The translations under genes were made by a program, and so were the position numbers. Shown piece by piece: positions 11,944-27,000 of a DNA stretch of 64,000 bases. Source of the DNA: Porodaedalea pini. Its lineage: Eukaryota > Basidiomycota > Agaricomycetes > Hymenochaetales > Hymenochaetaceae. How positions within the stretch are numbered: the first letter of the stretch is position 1; each line of letters begins with the position of its first letter. The notes beneath the pieces are model-generated. The model was not told the DNA's origin. It did no database searches and saw only the letters and a list, made by a program, of their open reading frames with translations. Where the stretch lies: positions 129,001 to 193,000 of the forward strand of contig NBAY01000012.1 of assembly GCA_002794775.1 (NCBI GenBank), written 5' to 3'.

Positions 11944-14900
11944 ATGGAGGACGTAGGCTTCGTCTCTGGCGCTACACTCCATAGAGTGGATGAGAGCCCG
12001 CAAGAACTGACGGCCTCAACGTCCAAGCAAGCGACGCTTGGCTCGTACTTTGGCGCTTCAGAAGGGAGCAAATACGAAATCAAGAAGAGAGAACGTGCAA
12101 TCGTGTCAGACAAGGACTGCTATAGGTAAGTATGCTCTCTGCCCTCACTACGTGCTGCAGCTAAGCTATCATCAGGATACTTAGAAAAGGTTCACTCGAG
12201 TCTCCTGCTATAAATTGAGCTTGCTCATGCTCTTCATGGGTGGATCTAGTATTCGGACATGAAGGTTACAAAGGGAAACAGAAGGAGATTATAGAAACGG
12301 CAATTCTAGGTGCGTGCATGGAAGTCTCGTGAAGGTTGCTGCTGACGTGCTGCGCAGGCGTTGACGTTTTTGTCGTTGCTCCGACAGGCATGGGAAAGGT
12401 GCGTTGAACATACACATAAAGCCCATTTAACTCTACACTAACAAGCAGATAGAGCGCCTGCTTTCAGATCCCAGCAGCTGCAGAGAAGGTCAAATTTTCG
12501 TGATCTCAACCGTTCAGCTCATGCTGACTTGAGAATATAGCATGGCATAACTCTGGTAGTCTCGCCCCTTCTAGGTGGGTTTCGCTTTTTATTTGTCTTC
12601 CAAATGTGCTGAAGTTCAGATTCTAGCACTGATGAAGAATCGTGAGTTGAATGAACGAGTCGTTTTCTTCAAAAGAGACTGATACCGGTGCGCAGAGGTC
12701 TCTAGGCTCCAAGACCTGGATATACCGGCTGCTTCATACACATCGGACAGCCCCACTTCAGAAAGGAAGAAGGTGGAACTTGAAATCCGAATTGTTTAGG
12801 TCCAGGCTGACGCTTCACAGATACTTGCTGATCTGCAAACTGGTCGCCCAACAACTCGCTTGATATACCGTAAGCAACCGCTTTATTATTGGGTGCGGCC
12901 AAGACTGAAAGCATGTGGCAGTCACCCCGGAGATGCTGTCCACGGGCGAGTTCAACAAGATTGTTGCAAGACTATATCAGCGAGGAGAGCTCAATCGACT
13001 CGTAGTGGACGAGGCACATTGTATTTCGGTAACTCTACCCTTTGATCTACTAGTCAGGCTCCTAATCGCTGGACAGGAATGGGGACACGACTTTCGCTCA
13101 GAGTACCGAAAACTTGGATCCTTTCGAGAAAAGTATCCAGACGTGCCAATAATGGCCCTGACCGCCAGTGCAACGAAATCGTGAGTTCTTCCTTACCCTC
13201 ATTAAAGCCTCCATTACCTGAACATCACTCTTAGCGTCCAAGAAGACATCATCACCAACCTTGGGATAGATCGCGATCGTATGCTTCGCGTTTCACATCC
13301 ATTCAATCGCGAGAACCTCTTCTACGAGGTGCGCTATAGTGCGGACTTATCGCAGGAGGAACGAATGGCAGACGTGCACCAGTTCATCGCGCTTCTTCAT
13401 CAACGCCGCGGACGTCCGTCATCGGGCATTGTGTACTGCCGCCTTCGTTCTACCTGTGATGAATTATCGCGTTATTTGCGATGTAATGGGCTTAGCGCCA
13501 GACCATATCACCGCGGCCTCAAGTAAGTGCGACTATAGTTGTATTATATCAACTTACAAAATGTTTTGAAGACCGAAAGAACTCGATAAGACGTTGCAAG
13601 AGTGGTCGGAGGGCGGAAATGGTGAAGGCGGTTGTGACGTTGTGAATTTATCAAATTAATTCAACGATGGCTTGGACTAAGGCAAAATCATCAGGTCATA
13701 GCTACGGTAGCCTTCGGTATGGGTATCGATAAAGCGGACGTGAGATATATCGTACACTACGACTTGCCAAAGAGCATTGAAGGTATGCACGCCAGGCAAA
13801 TAGCTAATGCGAAGCTTTGCTTATTTTTGATGCAAAGGATACTATCAAGAAACTGGTCGAGCAGGTCGAGACGGTGATGTGAGTGCTTTTCTCTAGCTTA
13901 TTTGTTTGTACATTGACGATTGTGGATTCGCGATAGCCTGCGAAGTGTGTTTTATACTATAGTAAAAATTTTTCAACCAAATGCTTTGTATTGCGATGCT
14001 CAACTTTCTTAGCGAGGGAGGATGCCCTATCGGTGAATTACCTCGTGAAGCGCTCTTACAATGATCGGAAGCAAGCTGCTCAGGCACTGGCATTGTTTGA
14101 TGCACCCGAACCGAGTCAACGGAGTATGGATAGCTTCGGTGCAGTGGGTTATTTACTACCCTCTATAGCACATCCTTGATTGAAAGTTGCGCAGCTCATT
14201 AATTTAGCAGAGAATATTTCGCTTTGTCGACATATCGTAAGTTTACACCCGTCGTTTTCCTGTGTTCCACCGGTCTAATACTAGCCAGTCACTATGCCGA
14301 TACTTTGGAGAGTCTATTGACGAGAATGACGAGTTCGCACGCAAATCATACTGTGATAGCATGTGCGATGTACGCAACGTTTTTCCCTTTCTAAATCTTC
14401 TCATCCTCACCTTTTTCTGTGCGAAACCGACATAGGTCTGCAAATACCCTGAAAAGGTAAAACGCCGTAAGCTCGAGCTCTCTTCGGAGGAAGGTGTCCT
14501 TGCACAGATTGAGAAGCTGCAGAAGCGTGCCACGTCTGGGGAGGACGAACAAGAGATTCATAAGGGTGGAGACGACAGTATGGGTCTGAATAGAATGGGT
14601 GAAGAGGATGACTGGGGTGACGCAGGAGACAATGAGTATGGTCGAGTATCTTCCAAGCCAGCGATTACGCGTGCAGGATCAGCAAATGCTCAGATGTGCC
14701 ATCTTGTGTCTACAGGAGCTCCAGGTCTGAAGCGCGCCGCTTCGACAACAAGCACGTATTCACTCGACGTTTCCAAACGACCGAGGGTGGATTATTCCAG
14801 TGAGCTCCGTTAGTTTGATGACTGCATGATAATCGGTAACTGACTTATTCCGAGCAGAACCACTGTATGCTTCCGGGGCATCAGGTGCAATGAAGAACCC

Positions 14901-15891
14901 ATTCAAGGCGCCCTTCAAGGTGCCTTTCAAGGAATCACTGCAGAAGCGTGTGGAGGGCGCAGCTCGATCTGCTCCGCTATCTCGAGCAAGCAGCTCAGCC
15001 AGCAAGTCTACGAGCCCGCCTGTCCCTGCCGCTGCGTCCCCATCAGTACCGAGAATAGCCAGCGTCGAGTTCGTAGATGAAGGCCTACAATCAGGCTCAA
15101 AAGCGAATAAAAAGGATATGCCTGTTGAGATGATCGAGATAGAGGGCGAGTGCGACGAGGTCCGCGATGCGGTGCAAGAGTCTGAGAAGGAAGAAAGTAG
15201 ACCGCGAACGTCGAGCTCGGTGTTGGCTCTTTTCGACGAGGCAGAGCGCGAGCTTCTAGATGATAGCCAGAGTCAGAGTTTGCAGATGGATATGGAGGAG
15301 AGCAGAAAAAGGAGCCGTGAGTGCTTTCTTGTCATTTGCGAGTCAATTGTTATACTAAATGACGTTTAAGCCTCGCCTGCTTCTGATTTGGAAGAGAAGG
15401 ACGATGTAGAACTGGAGGCTTCTTTCTCATACAAGATCCCTGTGACTACTGCATGTTGCTATTAGGAGGAAACCGACTGAAAATGCATTTTGCAGATACC
15501 TCTGCGCGAGCAAGCCTTGTCCAAGATTAAAAGCGCGTTGCACACACTTTTCATCAAGGATATGCGAGGCGAGGCGCTGTGGAAGAAGACAGGTGTGCGC
15601 ACTCCCTGGCAAGACGAGCGGTACGTAAACTCGCCGCCTCGACCACCTAAATATTAATACTGATTACCATTCAGGAGTAGACTGCTGGTACCCGTTGCAC
15701 GCGAGGTTGAGTTCAGCACTGTGTTCCTATTGAGCGTGACAAACAATGGATACAAAGACCGGATCTCGTGGAGCATCACTGCTATTGAAGCGTTGACAAG
15801 CGATGATGCATGGACTGACGGTTCCGACGAGGCGTTGGAGGACGCAAGGGAGGTAGCGGCTATTATCCGTCGAATTGTGAAAAAAAAGTAA
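11944..15891 (+). CDS. RecQ-family ATP-dependent DNA helicase
   Basis: 3'-5' DNA helicase acting in replication-fork and recombination repair. I resolve 24 exons: 11944-12125, 12176-12189, 12250-12309, 12358-12398, 12453-12488, 12541-12574, 12627-12641, 12696-12772, 12821-12869, 12922-13028, 13077-13180, 13235-13522, 13572-13641, 13695-13782, 13838-13878, 13937-13961, 14013-14143, 14195-14236, 14289-14369, 14436-14799, 14858-15316, 15371-15441, 15496-15620 and 15675-15891. These sum to 906 aa. Visible: [14 protein letters not shown] (motif 0), [10 protein letters not shown] (Walker A), [16 protein letters not shown] (DEAH box and aromatic loop), [34 protein letters not shown], and a four-Cys zinc-binding module (CRHI ... 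LCRYFGES ... CDSMCDVC). A Pro/Phe/Lys tandem ([13 protein letters not shown]) and a further conserved-looking C-terminal domain follow. The closest class is probably RECQ5/Qde3-like, but I cannot fix it. Confidence 0.9.
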
Positions 15892-16124
15892 ATTTTATCT
15901 TTGACAACGCTGTCGCGTTTTGCCAATGGAAACTTGAATGGATTTGCTGCGAGTTCATAGACATAATAAAGTTTCAATGCTTGAAACTAAAACATCCGAT
16001 CAAAATTGCACGTGGATATCGTCTATGTCTAGGGATGACGTAGTCAGGATTAAAATGGTTGACCATATGCATGCCAAACCTCCTTCGTATTTAATGCGCC
16101 TAAAGTCCTATCCCCTTTACCATC

Positions 16125-17858
16125 ATGTCCTCAACCGAGACGTACAGCGTCCTCTTCACAATACACCGCGCTGCCAATGTCCCTATCGCTGACTTCCACA
16201 ACCTCTCCGCCGACCCATACGTCCTCGCAACTCTCAAAGCGCCGTCTCGTCCACAACCGCCCGAAGAACCAAAACTGCGCTGGAGAACACCAACAGTGCG
16301 TGTCACGCGCGACCCTGTCTGGGAGGACCGCTGGATCGTTGGCGGCGTCCCGCAGGATGGATTCGAGCTCAAGCTGAGCGTCATCGACGAAGATTTGAAC
16401 GACCGCGATGACCGCCTCGGACGGGCAGTAGTGAACTTCACAAGGGAGATGATGCGTGAGGGGTTTGAGTTTAGCGAGCGCGAGTTCAAGGTCCAGAAGC
16501 GCCGCGGGAGCGTCGTGCCTTACGTGATGACATACGCCGTAGCGCTGCTTCCGGGGCAGCGCGTCAGGAAACACAACCGCGTCGTCCTTAGTGCGAAGGT
16601 CTTCGGCAAGACGAAGGATTCGAACGGCTTTCGAGTACACACCATAGGACCAAGTATGTACACTCTTAAATCTGAGTCCAAACTTTTCTCAATCCGAATC
16701 GTAGATGCATACACCCAGCACTTTTCACCGCTGATAGGCTCCGTCGTTAATCGACGAAATCATGCCACGAAGGGCCTCCCGAACCAAGAAACAGGCAATG
16801 CGAAAAAGCCTGCATCAGCATCCACCTTCGTAGCCTGCAAACTCCAACTAACGGGTCCAGTACCCAAGGAACTGCACCACCACTATGTTGGGTACAACTG
16901 GTTTATCAAGATGCTCTACGCCAGGCGAGGACTCTCAGGACGTTTACTCTTCCAGAGCCTGCGAAAGCAGTATCGCACAGTTTACTCGTATAATAAGAAT
17001 ACGCTGTACGGAATCATTGGAACTACGGAAGACGATAGTCCAAACCATGCGGAGGCGTCCACAGCTCCACAACGTTCCGAAGAAGACGAATCGCGCGCAT
17101 TCGCACAGGAGTTCCTCAAGATGACGAAGTTTGGAAGAGGTGCGCGCCTGCAGACGTACGTGCTCACGTTGGATGCGCAATGGCGCTTTTGCGAGACGGG
17201 AGATGAGTTCGCAATCGACTTTCTCAGCAAGCATATGATGCACGCGGACGGCGAGCAGATTGTTGCATACGCAGGCGAGTTCTTTGTACGGCGGATAGCG
17301 GCGGGATCGGGCGAGGGCGAACAGGAGCGCGCTGGCGAAGGCGGAGGAGATGCAGGAGAAGAGGGAAGAGAACAAGGGGAGGCCGACGACTTAAATGACG
17401 ACGACCCAGCGCACTACGAGCTCGTGATCGACAACGACTCGGGGACGTACCGCCCGCCGGAGTCTACGCTGCCGGTATTGCAGGCCTGGCTCGCGGACAA
17501 GCGGCGCCTTGGTGCACTCGGGCGCGTCACTACAATGCATTGCTTTGACGACAAGCTGCAAGCGCTAAAGAAACAGCGAAAGGAGCTTAAGAAGCGACTT
17601 GCGGGCGGGGAGCCGCAGAAGCGGCACCAGGCGAAGCGTGCTGGCTCGAGTGCCAGCAGCATGAGGGTAGACGGGCGCAAGTTGAACAGCGGAGAGGTGG
17701 AAAAGATCATTACTGAACACGAGCAAGAGAACGAGAAGCTATACAATGGGGAGGCAAATTTGCGCGGAGGAGAGGAGAAGGCGCACTCAGAGAAGGACAC
17801 GAAGAAAGACACACATGGATCTACGAAGACACCGCCCGATTCTGGTATCGATGTCTGA
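16125..17858 (+). CDS. C2-domain protein of unknown role
   Basis: Open over 577 codons. The N-terminal 130 residues look like a C2 domain (VLFTIHRAANVPIADFHNLS, DPYVLATLK, DRWIVGGVPQDGFELKLSVIDED), which suggests phospholipid and perhaps Ca2+ binding. The middle has a fungal-specific segment (YNWFIKMLYARRGLSGRLL, YRTVYSYNKNTLYG) and an ELVIDNDSGTY motif. The tail is charged and coiled-coil-like. A likely 51-nt intron at 16654-16704 (GTATGT...CGTAG) contains no stop and is a multiple of three; removing it gives about 560 aa. The segment resembles uncharacterised fungal C2 proteins I have seen, but I have no name for it. The upstream gap from RecQ is 233 bases. Confidence 0.75.
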   Translation: MSSTETYSVLFTIHRAANVPIADFHNLSADPYVLATLKAPSRPQPPEEPKLRWRTPTVRVTRDPVWEDRWIVGGVPQDGFELKLSVIDEDLNDRDDRLGRAVVNFTREMMREGFEFSEREFKVQKRRGSVVPYVMTYAVALLPGQRVRKHNRVVLSAKVFGKTKDSNGFRVHTIGPSMYTLKSESKLFSIRIVDAYTQHFSPLIGSVVNRRNHATKGLPNQETGNAKKPASASTFVACKLQLTGPVPKELHHHYVGYNWFIKMLYARRGLSGRLLFQSLRKQYRTVYSYNKNTLYGIIGTTEDDSPNHAEASTAPQRSEEDESRAFAQEFLKMTKFGRGARLQTYVLTLDAQWRFCETGDEFAIDFLSKHMMHADGEQIVAYAGEFFVRRIAAGSGEGEQERAGEGGGDAGEEGREQGEADDLNDDDPAHYELVIDNDSGTYRPPESTLPVLQAWLADKRRLGALGRVTTMHCFDDKLQALKKQRKELKKRLAGGEPQKRHQAKRAGSSASSMRVDGRKLNSGEVEKIITEHEQENEKLYNGEANLRGGEEKAHSEKDTKKDTHGSTKTPPDSGIDV

Positions 17859-17969
17859 AATTTACTCAACGGACGATTCTATGGACGTATACCCTCTGAA
17901 CTTGTGCTAATGCTTGCATCTTATTGACATGCAGTCTGCGTAATTGTATACATGCATATTTTTGTTCTT

Positions 17970-19109
17970 CTATTCCTTTCCGGCGTCGTCTTGCAGAACT
18001 GTCGGGAGACCTGCTAGCTTCATCTTGACCCCGATCTCAAAGAGATAGTCCAAACACTACAGGGAGTAAGGAGTAAATCAAAAGGCATTCGAGTTAAGAA
18101 ATAATTCAATATACCTCCGTCTGTGTTTTCGCCTTTTGCCAATCAAGACCTGGTTGAAGCATTAGAAAAAGCTTTCGGGTCGTTGAAGGCACACGTACCC
18201 CAAACATAGATCCCATGCCTCCTTACCAGCACAGCAGCTGCATCAGGATACTCTTTCATCGCCTAGGAATCTCAGGTCAGCATTCTCATCGGGTATGAAT
18301 AGGCATTTTGTCTTCGTTCACCTCTGCCATACTGTCCTTCAAGTCCTCTTCGTTCGGCGTGTTCTCAATGATTGGAATGACAAGCGTGTCGAGGTATGAT
18401 AGGGCCGTTCCGGTTCCGGCTATGCGAAGACCTTTTATCATCTACGAAGGGATTAGATTTTTGTACAGCATGAAGGACGCGCATATAGTTTACCTCCTGT
18501 GATCAGCCAAATCATCAGCTCAGACACCAAGAAGATTTTTAAAAAAGCGCAAAACGCATAACAAGGCATAACAAACCTGATGTGAGATCCTAAATTCGCT
18601 GCCAGGCCATAAGAGCGTCGCCATAACCGCGTGCTGTGAATGGGTATGTATGCATGCGCCCGCGTCACGTAGGTCGAACGCATTCCAGAACAGAGGCGTG
18701 CAAGCGGACTCTTTGAGCGCTACGCGCGGACGGCGGAGGAAGACACGGTCCGCGTTAGGTGAAGGCTGTGGGTAAGGCAGAACGAAGATGTGCGAAGGCT
18801 CGATGCGCTCTTTCTGCACGCCGGAGGGCGCGATGTAGACGATGTCACTGTGGTAGCATAGAGATGAGTTAAGATAGAGAAAGGAAGGTGATAGGATGCA
18901 CGGTACCCTTCGCGTATGGTGATCCCGCCTCCTGTACCAGTGACCCACCCGAGCTGGTAGAATAGCCTGCAGAGCTCCGGGATCAGGTTTGCTGGCTGGC
19001 ACAGTGCGTATGTCAGCGACTTTGGACGTCTTCATACCGCGTGGTTGCGTACGTGATTGGGATCGGAGGACGTGATGAGGGCATCCTGGTTGGCATCGAC
19101 GGCGGCCAT
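17970..19109 (-). CDS. MDE1: Methylthioribulose-1-phosphate dehydratase (Mde1/APIP)
   Basis: Zinc enzyme of the methionine salvage pathway that dehydrates 5-methylthioribulose-1-phosphate; class II aldolase fold, cytosolic. Exons in order: 19109-19053, 18995-18907, 18847-18577, 18496-18494 (3 nt), 18441-18322, 18262-18199, 18149-18115 and 18056-17970. They total 241 aa, the length of animal APIP (about 242). Visible: [43 protein letters not shown] block, zinc ligands His116 and His118 in HTHS and His196 in RRHGIYVWG, and [13 protein letters not shown]. The Glu of HQE (residue 140, equivalent to the catalytic Glu139 of human APIP as I remember it) is supplied only by the 3-nt exon. Both flanking introns have normal signals (GTTTGT...TCACAG and GTAAAC...TCGTAG). 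It is divergent from ECM16 over 207 bases. Confidence 0.93.
18494..18496 (-). other. MDE1: Three-nucleotide microexon (GAG) of MDE1
   Basis: Sits between an acceptor ending CACAG and a donor GTAAAC. Without it, exons 3 and 5 would join in frame but lose the invariant Glu of HQEMIKG, and the intervening intron would be 135 bases rather than the usual 50-80. With it, two introns of 80 and 52 bases result, the second having TCTAATC near its 3' end as a plausible branch site. Confidence 0.8.
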
Positions 19110-19316
19110 GGCGGTCAGGAAGAAAGGAGCGTCGAAAGCAAAAATACGCCATCGGGATGCGCACGCTCGTGCTGGCTGTCGATCTCGAGGAGGTCCAAAC
19201 TAAGTAATTTTGTGATCAGCGGATCTGCACCGTTCAGAACTCAAAATTTCTGCCGCCGACAGCCCGTTCACCTTCCTGGCATCGACATTCGGGTGACAAC
19301 GGACGACGGACACATA
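19110..19316. promoter_or_regulatory. Divergent promoter MDE1 / ECM16
   Basis: 207 bases between the two start codons on opposite strands, with no gene inside. Presumed shared bidirectional promoter; no core element is obvious by eye. Confidence 0.5.
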
Positions 19317-23855
<4,539 letters not shown>

Positions 23856-24069
23856 TAGTGCCCAAATTATGACGAGTGTCTCATCATAGTTCATGGTGTT
23901 ATATGTGTAAATTGCGATAAAAGTACACAGATGGTACAAAATCTATTGATACATTAATGTGCGTCTAGCGGGGATGATACTGTATGCAAGTGCAATCCAA
24001 ATTGCGAGGATAAACCGACTGAATTATGCACTGAAACCAATGAGAATTTATAGGAAAATGTTTCTCTGC

Positions 24070-27000
24070 TCAACGTTTCATGAAAGGGTTGTTTGCTTGC
24101 TTTTTGCGTCTGCGAAAAGCCTCGAGCTCTCTCTCCGCTGACGTCCTTTGGGGTCCGGCAGCTTGCCCATTCAAATTGGGTGGTCGTACTCCTATCTGAG
24201 GCATAGGCAGATTCAGAATGGTAGACGGACTCGGCTCAATGCCATGCGTGTTCGTCCAACTGTTGTTTGGTTGGAAACGTGAATTTTGTTCTCCGTCAGG
24301 TGGCTGTTTCTGCTCTGCGGGTGGCACAATGCTTTGGCCTGAAAATGCAGTGCTGGCACTATCGGGACGTCTGGCATCCATGGCCTTCAACCCCTGAGGA
24401 ACCTTCCGAGGCGCTGGCCCTTTCGCTACTTTGGGTGAAAATAGCTTCGGCTCCGGGTTTTTCTGAGCTACCAGCTCCGGTTTCGCTGGAAGGCCTTGTA
24501 CGCGCGAAGTTGTTGCGTTCTCCTCAACAACATTCTGGTTAAAAATGGCTACGTTTTTAGCAAAATATGATGTGTCCCGCTGTGAGTTTGATTAGTAAAA
24601 TACTGTCTAGCACACACAGTCATGCACTCACAAGCTCCACAAAGCATGATCGTGAACGAGCATCATCGATGATGTCCTTCCAAGTCTTATTGCTGCGTTG
24701 TAGCGTAGGTGCGTGTCCAAAGATAAAGAGAGATGACCTTGAACGAGTGATAGCGACATTCATGCGACGCATGTCTAACCAATGTTTCAATCAAATGAGC
24801 TCCTCGTATTAGATACTAAAAACTTACCAGACAAGAATCCAACTGTCGAAAGGGACGTGCCTGCACGCACGCACGATAAGATGATGATATCCTTTTCTTG
24901 GCCCTGAAATCCGTCGACCGTTTTGAAGTCGACCTTGTCTAAAATTTCAGAGCCGAATCTCTGTTTGAATGTATTTCGCAGCTCCTGAACCTGAGCACGG
25001 TACATAGCAACAATTCCGACCCGATAATCGAAATTTACCGAGGGGAACTGCTTTCGCAACCGGTCGTAAAGTGCTGCTATCATCCTGCATTCATCTCGAT
25101 TGAGGAAAGAGTATCCAATACGACCCCCTTCCTCTCTTCCGCGCTCCACGCTATAGAACTTGTAAACCCCGAATCGTGGCTCTACATGCCATGGCTGAGC
25201 AGTCTTCTTATCCATGTCGGGACCGTCTCGAAGGCGTCCACCATAGAAGATTTTGCTCGGTAAAAGACTGATTTCCGGATGCATACGATACTGGATGCTG
25301 ATGCGCAAGTCAGAATGATGCAGAACGAAATAACAGAACTCGAACCTAAGCAAGTGAACAGCACTGGGCCGATGTTTTTGCAAGCGGACAAAAAGAGATT
25401 GATCATAACCCCACTTCGATGCTTCCGGGGAGAGGACAGTGGGTGGCAACTGCTGAGGATCTGACCGATCGCATGTGAGAGTGTATCAGAAAGGAGTAGG
25501 TAACAACTATTCACCTCCAACCATAACACATCTGGTGCACTGGTATTTGAGAGGAATAAGCGAGCTCAACTCAATGGACTGAGCGGCCTCATCAATGATG
25601 ACCATGGAAAAATCGAAGGGCTCAAGTTGCTCGTGCCCAGAGCCTGACAATGTGCAACATATGATGTCTGCTTCGGCTAAGATTTCGTACCGGTACTTGC
25701 GACGGAGGGCCTCGGCGTGTCGATTCTGGGACTTCTGCTTATCTCTCAATCGATCAAGTTTTTGAATGAGAGTAATTCGCTTTGCGTTCAGAGCTCTAAT
25801 CTCGTCCTCCAGTGAAAGGACCCTCGATGCATTATTGCTGGTGCTCTGAAGTTCCTCTTTCGTTTTCTGACTAGATTTCTTCACAGCTTCTATCTCGGCT
25901 CGGAGAGAAGCCATTTCAGCTGCGTCATTGCCTAGCAGTTTGCTTCCATCCGCATTCATCTTTTCCCCGACAAGGGAATCAAGAGAGACTTCCTTAACAC
26001 TAACGTTGATTTGAGACTCGGAACCGACTCTGACCACTTTAGGCGTAAGTCGCTGGCCCTGAGAACCACGGACTCCCTCGATGAGCCGCTTCGTCACTTC
26101 GTCAACAGCAGCATTGCTTGGGGCGCAAACAAGAAGTTTTTGTACTGCAGGCTTCAGACCAGGTTGCACTGCTCTACCGGGAATTTCGATAGGCATAGGA
26201 GTTGTGCGCCACGACGATAAGAAAGCACCGACTAGGCCGCATATCGTCCATGTCTTTCCGGTACCCGGCGGTCTAAATAGTGATTCAGCTTTTGAATCAC
26301 AACCGAAAGCTTGTCTTGCTCACCCCTGAATCAAGGAGAATTCTTTCGTTCTCATGGCTGAGATGATTGCTTTTGCTTGAGGCTCATTAACCCGATAAGC
26401 CTTCATAGTCTGCTGGACTTCATCAGCACTTGCAATTACTGGATCCGAGAGTCTAGGTCGAAAAATGACATCAACCATATCATAGTACGGAAGAGCCATC
26501 AGAGCCGCATATTCTCTGTGAAGGGTGCTGAGACTGTTGAAATAAGGTTTGTGAACATGAGCAGCAAGTGAAGCCTGTATACTTACCTGAACACGAGGCT
26601 AACATTCCAAAATGAGCCATACGAAAGACCAGGATCCGCCTCAAGCGCTCTGGTACAACACCGCAGGCCGAAAGTGATACCATCACTAGCTTTCCAGAAA
26701 AACGTGACTTTCGCCATTATACTCAGTTTCTCCTTTACATGTCGTAACAGGACAATGTCGGTTTCAGGATTAAGACGCCAGTCAGATCTCGGCACTTGGT
26801 CAAGTGACACCTCCAGATCTAGCCAAGGATGCGACAAACTGCGAGAATAAATCTTGACTTGAAATATCTCGGACGACGTTTCCTCCTTAGATTTGACAAT
26901 CTGAGACCATGCTTCAAGCATAAGCAAGGGCCGGAATATGCGTATGTACTCGCCAAAGTTCGTAAAGGAGTCTGGGACATGAGCGAGTGCCGGCAAGTCC

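Noticed and set aside
18493..18577. Longer exon around the GAG codon in MDE1 instead of a microexon
   Set aside because: Any extension upstream adds residues between Gln and Glu of the invariant HQEMIKG block, and extension downstream reads through GTAAAC with no fit.
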